Origin: an uncultured Porphyromonadaceae bacterium
GTDB lineage: Bacteria; Bacteroidota; Bacteroidia; Bacteroidales; Muribaculaceae
Length of the DNA: 64,000 nucleotides
NCBI GenBank assembly: GCA_947573485.1
Contig: CANPGB010000002.1
Span: 119,681-183,680 of the forward strand
Reading direction: 5' to 3'
The notes under the pieces were generated by a model. That model had not been told where the DNA came from, searched no databases, and saw only the letters and a list, made by a program, of their open reading frames with translations. Each line of letters starts with the position of its first letter. Positions within the stretch are counted from its first letter, which is position 1. Shown here piece by piece: positions 53,833-62,366 of this stretch. The position numbers were made by a program, and so were the translations under genes.

Positions 53833-55944
53833 ATGGACTTTTCACTCCAATCGCAATACAAGCCCACGGGCGACCAGCCGCAGGCTATCGAGCAGCTTGC
53901 CGAAGGTATTCGGCAGGGGCGCGAGGCGCAGACCCTCCTCGGTGTCACCGGCTCGGGCAAGACCTTCACGATGGCAAACGTCATCAAGGAGGTGCAGCGC
54001 CCTACCCTCATCCTCAGCCACAACAAGACTCTGGCGGCTCAGCTATACAGCGAGTTCAAGCAGTTCTTCCCCGAGAACGCAGTGCAGTATTTCGTTTCTT
54101 ATTACGATTACTACCAGCCCGAGGCATACATCCCCTCTGTCGATAAATACATCGAGAAAGACCTCATGGTCAACGACGAAATCGAGCGCCTGCGCCTCGC
54201 TACAGTCTCGGCTCTCCTCTCGGGGCGCCGCGACGTCGTGGTAGTCTCCTCGGTATCGTGCCTCTACGGCATGGGCAACCCAACCGACTTCAACGAGAAC
54301 GTCATCACCGTCCGCAAGGGCATGCGCATAAGCCGCAACGATTTCCTCCGCAAGCTCGTAGGCGCTCTTTACTCACGCAACGAGGTCGACTTTCAGCGTG
54401 GCAACTTCCGCGTCAAAGGCGACACCGTCGACATACGCCTCGCCTACGAGGAAATTGTGGTGCGTGTCGTTTTCTGGGGCGACGAAGTTGAGCAGGTAAT
54501 CACCATGCGCCCCGAAGATAACGCCCACCTCGGCACACACGACAGCTTCAACATCTACCCCGCCAACCTCTTCGTAACATCGCCCGCGCGCCAGGCCGCC
54601 GCCGTAGCGCAGATTCAACTCGACCTCGGCAGGCAGATAGAGTTCTTCAACAACGAGGCGCGCCTCCTCGAAGCCCAGCGCATCGAAGAGCGCGTGACCT
54701 ACGACGTGGAGATGATCAAGGAGCTCGGATATTGCACGGGCATCGAAAACTACTCGCGCTACTTCGACGGCCGACGCGAGGGCGAGCGGCCTTTCTGCCT
54801 CCTCGACTACTTCCCCAAGGACTTCCTCACCATTATCGACGAGAGCCACGTGACCGTCCCGCAGATTCGCGCTATGTACGGCGGCGACCGCTCCCGCAAG
54901 GAAAACCTCGTGGAATATGGCTTCCGCCTACCGGCAGCTCTCGACAACCGCCCCCTCAAATTCGAGGAATTCGAGAGCCTCACCAATCAGATGATTTACG
55001 TGAGCGCTACCCCGGCCGACTACGAGCTCGAGCGCTGCGAGGGCGTGGTGGTAGAGCAGGTAATACGCCCTACCGGCCTCCTCGACCCCTTGATTCGCGT
55101 GAAACCCTCCATGAATCAGATCGACGACCTCCTCGAAGAGATTCAGCTCCGCATAGAGCGCGACGAGCGCACACTCGTAACAACGCTCACAAAGCGCATG
55201 GCCGAGGAGCTCAACGACTACTTCCTCAAACTCAAGATAAAGACGGCGTACATACACAGCGACGTCGACACCCTCGACCGCATCAAGATTCTCGACGGCC
55301 TCCGCTCGGGAGAGTTCGACGTCCTCATCGGCGTCAACCTCCTCCGCGAGGGTCTCGACCTCCCCGAAGTATCGCTCGTGGCTATCCTCGACGCCGACAA
55401 AGAAGGCTTCCTCCGCAGCCACCGCTCGCTCACGCAGACCGTCGGCCGCGCCGCACGTAACCTCAACGGCGAGGTAATAATGTATGCCGACAAAATCACC
55501 GACTCCATGCGCCAGACTATCGAGGAGACCGAGCGCCGTCGCGAGATTCAGCTCGCCTACAACCGCGACCACGGCATAACACCGCAGGCTATCGTAAAGG
55601 CTCGCAACGCTATCGTAGGGCTCGAGCGCGAGGAAGTCGACGTCGACGCAACCACAACAAGTTCGCGCCGAAAGTCGGAGAAGCAGCTCAACGTGCGCGA
55701 CAAGCGCGACCAGAAGCGAGGCAAGGTGGCAATACCATACTCCGAGGAGTACTCTACCACAGTCGACATCGCAGCCGACCCCGTGTACGCATACATGAAC
55801 GCCGACGAGCTCCAGCGCTCTATCAACCGCCTCCGCTCTCAGATGCTCAAAGCAGCCAAAGAAATGGAATTTATGACCGCCGCAAAGCTCCGCGACGAGA
55901 TTATCAAACTTGAGCTCAAGCTCGAAAGCATGACCAAAGCATGA
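53833..55944 (+). CDS. uvrB: Excinuclease ABC subunit B
   Basis: 703 residues from ATG 53833 (MDFSLQSQYKPTGDQPQAI); an upstream in-frame start at 53767 lies before the promoter and is rejected. Walker A GVTGSGKT (37-44), beta-hairpin YYDYYQPEAYIP, helicase motifs DESHVTVPQI and QTVGRAARN, and a C-terminal UVR domain (SQMLKAAKEMEFMTAAKLRDEIIKLE). Damage verification and strand separation in nucleotide excision repair. Overlaps the next gene by 4 bases. Confidence 0.96.
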   Translation: MDFSLQSQYKPTGDQPQAIEQLAEGIRQGREAQTLLGVTGSGKTFTMANVIKEVQRPTLILSHNKTLAAQLYSEFKQFFPENAVQYFVSYYDYYQPEAYIPSVDKYIEKDLMVNDEIERLRLATVSALLSGRRDVVVVSSVSCLYGMGNPTDFNENVITVRKGMRISRNDFLRKLVGALYSRNEVDFQRGNFRVKGDTVDIRLAYEEIVVRVVFWGDEVEQVITMRPEDNAHLGTHDSFNIYPANLFVTSPARQAAAVAQIQLDLGRQIEFFNNEARLLEAQRIEERVTYDVEMIKELGYCTGIENYSRYFDGRREGERPFCLLDYFPKDFLTIIDESHVTVPQIRAMYGGDRSRKENLVEYGFRLPAALDNRPLKFEEFESLTNQMIYVSATPADYELERCEGVVVEQVIRPTGLLDPLIRVKPSMNQIDDLLEEIQLRIERDERTLVTTLTKRMAEELNDYFLKLKIKTAYIHSDVDTLDRIKILDGLRSGEFDVLIGVNLLREGLDLPEVSLVAILDADKEGFLRSHRSLTQTVGRAARNLNGEVIMYADKITDSMRQTIEETERRREIQLAYNRDHGITPQAIVKARNAIVGLEREEVDVDATTTSSRRKSEKQLNVRDKRDQKRGKVAIPYSEEYSTTVDIAADPVYAYMNADELQRSINRLRSQMLKAAKEMEFMTAAKLRDEIIKLELKLESMTKA

Positions 55945-57830
55945 CCGACGCACCTCTCAAAGAAATAGACTACTCCGCCCTCCGCCCCACCGACTGGCTG
56001 CCCACATCGGTCAAGGAAATGCGCGCAATGGGCTGGGAATACGTCGACGTCGTGCTTTTCTCAGGCGACGCATACGTCGACCACCCCTCTTTCGGGGCCG
56101 CCGTCATTGGCCGCACGCTCCAGGCCGCAGGATATAAAGTGGCAATAGTGCCCCAGCCAAACTGGCAGGACGACCTCCGCGACTTCCGCAAGTTCGGCGC
56201 CCCGCGCCTCTTCTTCGGCGTTAGTCCCGGCGCCATGGACTCCATGGTTAACCACTACACGGCCAACCGCCGACGACGCTCCGACGACGCCTTCACCGCC
56301 GGCGGACGCCATGGAGCCCGCCCCGACTACCCCACGGTGGTATATTCGCAGATTCTGCGCGAGCTCTTCCCCGACACCCCCATTATAGGCGGCGGCATAG
56401 AGGCCTCGCTAAGGCGCCTGTCGCACTACGACTACTGGCAGGACCGACTACGCCCCTCTATCCTCGTCGACTCTAAGCTCGACATGATAATCTACGGCAT
56501 GGGCGAGAAACCGATTCTGCAACTCGCTGCCCGTCTCGCCGCCGGTGAGCCGGTGTCGGCAATCACCGACCTGCCCCAGACCGTTGTGGCCCGTCCGCTC
56601 GACGAGATTCCCGAGCCCGACGAAGCCAACATAGTGCTCGCACCCTACGAGCGCTGCCTCCGCGACAAAGCCTCGCAGGCAGCCAACTTCAAGCACATCG
56701 AGCAGCAGAGCAACCGCCTCTGCGGTGGCTCGACGCTATGGCAAGCCACCGGCAAGGTCGCCGTCAAGGTCAACCCCATGCTCCCGGCCATGACACAAGG
56801 CGAGATCGACGCCTCATTCGACCTCCCCTACACCCGTCTGCCACACCCCCGCTACAAAGGCAAGGTTATTCCGGCCTACGAGATGATACGCCACTCCGTC
56901 AACATGCACCGCGGCTGCTTCGGCGGTTGCGCCTTCTGCACCATATCGGCTCACCAGGGCAAATTCATAGCATCGCGCTCAAAGGAGTCTATTCTCCGAG
57001 AGGCCCGGCAGGTGACACGCATGCCCGACTTCAAAGGCTATATCTCCGACCTCGGCGGACCCTCGGCAAACATGTATGCCATGGGCGGCCACGACCGCAG
57101 CATATGCGCCAAGTGCCTCCGGCCCTCATGCCTGCACCCCACACCCTGCCGCAACCTCAACACCGACCACCGCCCCCTGCTCGACATCTACCGCGCCGTC
57201 GATGCCCTGCCCGGCGTCAAGAAATCGTTCATAGGCTCGGGCGTGCGCTACGACCTCTCTATGCACCGCACAGGCCGCCGCGACGTCGACCGTGCCAACG
57301 CCGAGTACAACCGCGAGCTCATCGAGCACCACGTGTCGGGCCGACTGAAAGTAGCTCCCGAGCACACCTCCGACGCCGTGCTCAACCTCATGCGCAAACC
57401 CTCCTTCGAGCTCTTCAAGGAGTTCAAGAAAATATTCGACAAGGTAAACGCCGACGCAGGTCTGCGCCAGCAGCTCATACCCTACTTCATATCATCGCAC
57501 CCCGGCTGCCGCCTCGCCGACATGGCACAGCTCGCCGTCGAAACCAAAGCCCTTGACTTCCACCTCGAGCAGGTGCAAGACTTCACTCCCACACCTATGA
57601 CCCTCGCCACCGAAATTTACTACACCGGCATACACCCATACACCGGCGAGAAAGTCGCTACTGCAATTACCGCCGACGAAAAACTGCGCCAACGCATGTT
57701 CTTCTTCTGGTACGACCCCGCCTACCGCGCACGCATAAACTCGGCACTGCGCAGCATAGGCCGCCCCGACCTCATCGCCCGCCTCTTCGGCGACAGGCCT
57801 CCCCACCGCAACAACCGTAAACCGTTTTGA
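55941..57830 (+). CDS. YgiQ-family radical SAM protein
   Basis: 629 residues. N-terminal YgiQ domain (DWLPTSVKEMRAMGWEYVDVVLFSGDAYVDHPSFG), radical SAM cluster CFGGCAFC (Cys-x3-Cys-x2-Cys) in a HRGCFGGCAFCTISAHQG context, and the YgiQ C-terminal domain. Binds a 4Fe-4S cluster; reaction unknown. It overlaps uvrB (ATGA), suggesting cotranscription. Confidence 0.92.
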   Translation: MTDAPLKEIDYSALRPTDWLPTSVKEMRAMGWEYVDVVLFSGDAYVDHPSFGAAVIGRTLQAAGYKVAIVPQPNWQDDLRDFRKFGAPRLFFGVSPGAMDSMVNHYTANRRRRSDDAFTAGGRHGARPDYPTVVYSQILRELFPDTPIIGGGIEASLRRLSHYDYWQDRLRPSILVDSKLDMIIYGMGEKPILQLAARLAAGEPVSAITDLPQTVVARPLDEIPEPDEANIVLAPYERCLRDKASQAANFKHIEQQSNRLCGGSTLWQATGKVAVKVNPMLPAMTQGEIDASFDLPYTRLPHPRYKGKVIPAYEMIRHSVNMHRGCFGGCAFCTISAHQGKFIASRSKESILREARQVTRMPDFKGYISDLGGPSANMYAMGGHDRSICAKCLRPSCLHPTPCRNLNTDHRPLLDIYRAVDALPGVKKSFIGSGVRYDLSMHRTGRRDVDRANAEYNRELIEHHVSGRLKVAPEHTSDAVLNLMRKPSFELFKEFKKIFDKVNADAGLRQQLIPYFISSHPGCRLADMAQLAVETKALDFHLEQVQDFTPTPMTLATEIYYTGIHPYTGEKVATAITADEKLRQRMFFFWYDPAYRARINSALRSIGRPDLIARLFGDRPPHRNNRKPF

Positions 57831-57847
57831 TAAGTATCTCTAATAAC

Positions 57848-57885
57848 AGCGCCCCGACCTCACCGGCCGGGGCGCTTTGCTTTAT
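57848..57885 (+). terminator. Rho-independent terminator after the radical SAM gene
   Basis: AGCGCCCCG (57848-57856) pairs with CGGGGCGCT (57868-57876), followed by TTGCTTTAT. Confidence 0.8.
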
Positions 57886-57959
57886 CCCAAAATAACTTAT
57901 ACTGATTCTCAACTGAGGGTGTTACAAAACTTCAAACGGAGCATAATCTCAAGGATCGA

Positions 57960-58039
57960 TGTAGGGACATGCCTTTGGCATGTATGATTGGTACTGCTTT
58001 GACAACCTGACTTTTACATACCAAAGGTATCTCCCTACA
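57960..58039. repeat. MITE/REP-like element with 24-bp imperfect terminal inverted repeats
   Basis: Left end 57960-57983 and right end 58016-58039 are inverted copies with 3 mismatches (both start TGTAGGGA read inward). Each end contains its own small palindrome, ATGCC-TTT-GGCAT and ATACC-AAA-GGTAT, so the changes within an end compensate each other. No coding frame lies between. Confidence 0.7.
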
Positions 58040-58160
58040 GTATTCGGATTTTAGAAACGGAGGTATCTACGCGTCCGCCAGGACGCTGATTAAGATGTAT
58101 ATCGAAGCCTTACATTTTAAACAGCCTCCTCTCGGATCCTATCCTGAGCGATGCTCTGAA

Positions 58161-58248
58161 TGGCCCGGAGGGCCTTAAGCTCGTTAACCGGGGGTGCATG
58201 TCACCCCCGGGAGTGCCCGCACTATCAATGCCGTGCCGGAGGCACGGT
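58161..58248. repeat. Cluster of short GC-rich palindromes
   Basis: Three perfect hairpins follow each other: GGCCC-GGA-GGGCC (58163-58175), CCGGGGGTG-catgt-CACCCCCGG (58189-58211) and CCGTGCC-GGA-GGCACGG (58232-58248). The segment around 58161-58197 recurs in similar form at 61963-61994. Together with 57886-58323 it fills a gap without genes. Confidence 0.7.
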
Positions 58249-58323
58249 ACAAGGGAAGCACTACTAATCGCTCGGCAAAGCGGCTATCGGGCGTATCTGC
58301 GACTCCGACATACACCACACTCC

Positions 58324-59505
58324 TTACGCCTTGGCGCCTTTGGCCCCTTTGAGGCCACCGCCGAGGGCGAAGATATTCGAGTCGTAGCTCACGGTCTTGG
58401 CGCCCTGGTCGCGTTTGCGTTTGAGGGCCAGGCGCACAAGGCGCTCCATGAGTTCGGGGAACTTTATACCCGCAGCCTCCCAGAGGTAGAACGAGAGTGA
58501 GCCGGGTATGGTGTTGATTTCGTTAACGTAGATTTGGCGCGTGTTGCCGTCCACCATTACATCGACACGGCTCACACCGTGGCACGAGAGCACGCGGAAA
58601 GTCTCGCCCGCAAGGTGGCGTATGCGTTCGGTCTCATCGGCAGGGAGCTCGGCGGGGATGCGTTTCTGAGCCGCGTGCATGCCGCGGTTATCCTTGCTGC
58701 CACCCATATATTTATCGGTATACGAGAGAATCTCGCCGCTCTTGATAGGCTCCTCGAGCACCGAGGTTATATATTCGTCGCAGTCACCGAGCACGGCACA
58801 GTTAATCTCCTGCAGGTTCTCTACCATATCTTCCACAATGATGCGCGAGGAGTAGCGCTGCGCATCATCGACACGCTCAAGGAGCTGGTCGCGGTTTTCG
58901 GCGCGGCCTATACCCACGCTCGAGCCGAGGTTGGCGGGCTTCACTATCACGGGGTAACCTATTTTCTCCTCGATTTTTGCTATGAGAGTGTCGCGCTGCG
59001 AGAACCACTGCTTGTCGGTGAACCACACATAGTCTACCACAGGTATACCGTCGGCGGCAAGAATCATCTTCATCGTAATCTTGTCCATGCCGTTTGCCGA
59101 GGCAAGGGTGTTGCAGCCCGCATAAGGCAGCCCTATGGTCTCGAGCACGCCCTCGAAGATACCGTCCTCGCCGTTAGAGCCGTGCAGCACGGGGATGGCG
59201 AGGTCGAGCGTTGTAAGCACGTCGCTCTTGAAAAGCTTGCGGTTGGCAGTATAGAGATTGTAGTCGCCGTACACAGGGCGCATATACACCTCCTCGCACT
59301 GCTTGAGCAGAGCGGGTATGTCGCGGAAATTCTTCACATCGGTGAGCGCCTGGCCTGTGTACCATTTGCCCTGCTTGGTGATATATACGGGCACGACCTC
59401 GTATTTGTCGCTGTCGATAGCCGCCATGGCCTGGTTGGCCGAGATTACAGATATTTCGTGTTCGGTGGAGCGTCCGCCGAAAAAGACTGCTATTTTAGTT
59501 TTCAT
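58324..59505 (-). CDS. D-alanine--D-alanine ligase family protein, long form
   Basis: 393 residues from ATG 59505 (MKTKIAVFFGGRSTEHEISVISA, the Ddl N-terminal signature), ATP-grasp domain with GYPVIVKPANLGSSVGIGRA (about 200-219) and NEINTIPGS. Makes D-Ala-D-Ala or a related depsipeptide. It is longer than the usual 310-350 residues and ends in a simple GGLKGAKGAKA tail encoded by repeat-like DNA next to the palindrome block. Next to a MurF-like ligase, which uses the D-Ala-D-Ala product. Upstream start codons in frame (59661) overlap that gene and are unlikely. Confidence 0.85.
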   Translation of the reverse strand: MKTKIAVFFGGRSTEHEISVISANQAMAAIDSDKYEVVPVYITKQGKWYTGQALTDVKNFRDIPALLKQCEEVYMRPVYGDYNLYTANRKLFKSDVLTTLDLAIPVLHGSNGEDGIFEGVLETIGLPYAGCNTLASANGMDKITMKMILAADGIPVVDYVWFTDKQWFSQRDTLIAKIEEKIGYPVIVKPANLGSSVGIGRAENRDQLLERVDDAQRYSSRIIVEDMVENLQEINCAVLGDCDEYITSVLEEPIKSGEILSYTDKYMGGSKDNRGMHAAQKRIPAELPADETERIRHLAGETFRVLSCHGVSRVDVMVDGNTRQIYVNEINTIPGSLSFYLWEAAGIKFPELMERLVRLALKRKRDQGAKTVSYDSNIFALGGGLKGAKGAKA

Positions 59506-59524
59506 ATTCTTGTATAAGTAGAAA

Positions 59525-61108
59525 CTACTTGAAAGTATCGGGAAGATCGTTTTCGTAGAGCACGGCATCGCCGGCGGCCGCCATGGAGGTGAGCAGGCGC
59601 TGGGCCTCTGCAAAACTTGCCACGGGCTTAACGGCTTCGGCAGCCATGCCGCCGTCGGCAAGACCTTTGAGTATCGCCTCGCGGTTATATTCGCCCACTA
59701 CAATGGCAATGTCGCAGCACGAGGCCGCCTTCTCGCCGAAAGCGCGGTTGAGTTCAAACTGCTCATCACCGAGCTCTATCATGCCCGGGGTGATGAGGAA
59801 GCGTTTGCCGGGAGCCATGGCGGCGAGAACGTCGAGAGCCATGGCCGAGCCCACGGGGTTGCTGTTGAAGGCGTCGTCGATAATGGTGAGGCCGCCGGGC
59901 ACACGCTTTATGCTGAGGCGGTGCTCCACCTGCTCAATTTTATCAACGGCATAGGCTATGCGGTCGTCGGGCACGCCCAACTCATGAGCCATAGCCACGG
60001 CAGCGAGGAGATTCGATATATTGCACTCGCCCACGAGGTGCGTCTTGAGCGCTATCTCATGCCCGGTGGCAACCTCAACGGCGGTGAAACGCGTACCGTC
60101 GTGGCCGTATTCAATATCGCGGGCAAGCCAGTCGGCACCCTCGGTGTTCTTCACCGCATAGCGCAGGCAGCGCACGTTGCCCACGGGGCGGTCGGCAATC
60201 TTTTCAAAGTCGTTGTTCACCACGGCGAGACCGTCAGCAGGGAGCGAATCAACAAGCTCAAACTTAGTGGCCTGCACGTTCTCTATGGTCTTGAACGACT
60301 CGAGGTGCTGGGGCCCGACGGCGGTAACAATACCGCCCCAAGGCTCAACAAGGTCGCATATCTCCTTGATATCTCCCACGTTCTTGGCTCCCATTTCCAC
60401 GATAAAAACCTGGTGGTAAGGCCTGAGCATCTCGCGCACGGTGCGCACCACGCCAAGGGTGGTGTTATATGAGCCGGGAGTCATAAGGGTATCGAAATGC
60501 TCCGAGAGAATGCGGTAGAGATAATGTTTCGTGGTAGTCTTGCCATAGCTGCCGGTAACGCCTATAATGCGCAGCCCCGGCATGGAGCGGAGAATATCGC
60601 GAGCCTCATTGTAGTACTTGCGTGTAATGCGGTTCTCAACAGGCGTGAGCAAGGCATTGGACGCCAATATTACAAGGTGCGACAGGCACCAGCAGCCCAC
60701 AAGTGCCTCGCACAGAGCAAGGAGCGGAGCCTTGAAAAGCAGCATCGACAGCCCTGCCACAAGTGCCGAGAGGAAGAGAGCCGTAATGTAGATTCGCCGC
60801 GCGCGCATGGTCATCACAAGCGGCTTCTTATACTTGCGCCGCGCGAAAGTGAGCCCGCACAGCAAGCTGAATATTCCCATCAGCACAGCCGACGCAGCTG
60901 CCGGACTGAAAGGCGTCAGACCTATGAAAAACACTATCAGGCCGCACAGATGCCAGCCCGACGTGCTGTCGCCCGACTTGCTCAGCCAGCGACGGTAGCG
61001 CTCGGCACGGTAACTGTTCTGCTGGAACATCATAAGGCAGCGGCGCAGCTCAACACTGAGGTTGAACACTGCAAGGCATGCCACCACGGCATATAGAATC
61101 CAAATCAT
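59525..61108 (-). CDS. MurF-like Mur ligase with N-terminal membrane domain
   Basis: 527 residues. The first 155 residues contain about four hydrophobic segments (1-20, 55-85, 105-125, 128-152), after which a complete Mur ligase follows: TGSYGKTTTKHYL (184-196), VEMGAKNVGDIKEI, IIDDAFNSNPVGSAMALDVL. MurF joins D-Ala-D-Ala to the UDP-MurNAc-tripeptide; canonical enzymes are soluble and about 430-450 residues long, so the membrane part is extra. Pairing with the Ddl gene supports a cell-wall precursor role. Confidence 0.85.
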   Translation of the reverse strand: MIWILYAVVACLAVFNLSVELRRCLMMFQQNSYRAERYRRWLSKSGDSTSGWHLCGLIVFFIGLTPFSPAAASAVLMGIFSLLCGLTFARRKYKKPLVMTMRARRIYITALFLSALVAGLSMLLFKAPLLALCEALVGCWCLSHLVILASNALLTPVENRITRKYYNEARDILRSMPGLRIIGVTGSYGKTTTKHYLYRILSEHFDTLMTPGSYNTTLGVVRTVREMLRPYHQVFIVEMGAKNVGDIKEICDLVEPWGGIVTAVGPQHLESFKTIENVQATKFELVDSLPADGLAVVNNDFEKIADRPVGNVRCLRYAVKNTEGADWLARDIEYGHDGTRFTAVEVATGHEIALKTHLVGECNISNLLAAVAMAHELGVPDDRIAYAVDKIEQVEHRLSIKRVPGGLTIIDDAFNSNPVGSAMALDVLAAMAPGKRFLITPGMIELGDEQFELNRAFGEKAASCCDIAIVVGEYNREAILKGLADGGMAAEAVKPVASFAEAQRLLTSMAAAGDAVLYENDLPDTFK

Positions 61109-61857
61109 AACTTATCAGTATTAAGGAAGTTGGCCACTACGGCAGCTGTCTGCCCCGGGCGCTCAAGGAATGAATAATGCCCCGCCTCGGGGTAGCTCAC
61201 AAGACCGGCGTCGGGAATGCGCTTCTCCATAAGCCGCGCGTCGCGCAGCGGTGTAGCTGTGTCTTTCTCGCCCCATATGAGCAGCGTAGGCGCCTTTATA
61301 GCGGGCAGCAGAGGCGTAAGATCCTCATTGACAGTACGGCTAAGAATAGCGCGCATCATGGGCGACGCCTGCGCATAGTCGCTCGACCCGGCCTTGGCAC
61401 GCCAGCGGTCTACTACGCTCTTAGGCAATATACGCTTGGCAATCTTGAACGAATACACTCGGATATAGTACCACAGCGAGCGCCGCGGCTTGATGCCTGC
61501 CGCATCAACAAGAATAAGGCGGTCGACATCGTTGCGCGACGAATACATTATGCCTATGCGACCACCGAAAGAGTGACCCATAAGCGAAGGCCGCTTAAGC
61601 CCTAAGCGACGCACAAACTCCTCTATAAAAGCCGTATAGCGCTCAACGCCCCACACCTCGGTCGGCTCCGTGGAGTCGCCGAAACCTGGCAAGTCGATGT
61701 TATAAACCGTAGTGCCACGCCCGGCCGCCGCCTCGGCAAGAAGCTGTACGGTAGAACCTTTGCAGCCCCACCCGTGCATCACTATCACAGGCCGCGGACC
61801 ACTGCCGAGAACGTCGTAACTGGCGCGCACACCGTCGATGTCGATTGTCTCTTTCAT
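61105..61857 (-). CDS. Alpha/beta hydrolase
   Basis: 250 residues: HGWGCKGST oxyanion region (28-36), GHSFGG nucleophile elbow with Ser96, and terminal His in PEAGHYSF. No signal peptide, so cytoplasmic. The start lies upstream of the MurF-like gene with a 4-base overlap (61105-61108), so they are coupled. Substrate unknown; hydrolases of this size act on esters, lactones or C-C bonds. Confidence 0.85.
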   Translation of the reverse strand: MKETIDIDGVRASYDVLGSGPRPVIVMHGWGCKGSTVQLLAEAAAGRGTTVYNIDLPGFGDSTEPTEVWGVERYTAFIEEFVRRLGLKRPSLMGHSFGGRIGIMYSSRNDVDRLILVDAAGIKPRRSLWYYIRVYSFKIAKRILPKSVVDRWRAKAGSSDYAQASPMMRAILSRTVNEDLTPLLPAIKAPTLLIWGEKDTATPLRDARLMEKRIPDAGLVSYPEAGHYSFLERPGQTAAVVANFLNTDKL

Positions 61858-61962
61858 CTTGTACTAAAAATTCTTACAAAATTACTCAAACAACACAGAC
61901 TGGCAAAAGTTGTCTCCGCACTTAACAAATTTTAAGGCCTGCGCGCCGCCCGCATCGCATGG

Positions 61963-61994
61963 CCAGGAGGGGCTGAAGCTCATTAACCGCGGGT
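61963..61994. repeat. Second copy of the intergenic repeat family
   Basis: ATGGCCAGGAGGGGCTGAAG...CATTAACCGCGGGTG resembles 58161-58197 at most positions (core ATGGCC-x-GGAGGG..., AAGCTC-x-TTAACCG-x-GGGTG). Here the palindromes are partly decayed. Confidence 0.6.
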
Positions 61995-62010
61995 GTTGCA
62001 AACAAAAGCA

Positions 62011-62352
62011 TTAGCTGGTGAACGCTAAATAAAAGTAATAGGCAGCAAATACGATACCTATTACTAAGATTAATATACTCATTAACGGTTGGCCGGTAAC
62101 TTCCCACCAATAGTCGAATCTTACCCACCAATCATGGAGTCGCGCCTCAAGGGTTCGATCATACTTCTGCTCAAGAGCTTTATATTCCCTATTAATATTC
62201 TCCAAATAATCAAGCCGATCCTCTTCAATAAGTGAATAACGTGCCATTACACCCCATGAGTATTTTTTATCCAAGGGCTCACCGCACTCGCCGCAGTAAT
62301 GGGCATCATCAGGATTATCCGGAAATTCGCATTTCAGACATTTTTTTGCCAT
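62011..62352 (-). CDS. Zinc-ribbon protein with C-terminal transmembrane segment
   Basis: 113 residues: N-terminal zinc ribbon CLKCEFPDNPDDAHYCGECGEPL (two CxxC pairs), a helical middle part (about 45-80) and one transmembrane helix (about 90-110). Related in its first 30 residues to the protein encoded next, with which it shares the NPDDAH(F/Y)CG sequence. Function unknown. Confidence 0.75.
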   Translation of the reverse strand: MAKKCLKCEFPDNPDDAHYCGECGEPLDKKYSWGVMARYSLIEEDRLDYLENINREYKALEQKYDRTLEARLHDWWVRFDYWWEVTGQPLMSILILVIGIVFAAYYFYLAFTS

Positions 62353-62366
62353 AGGTCACAAGCTTT

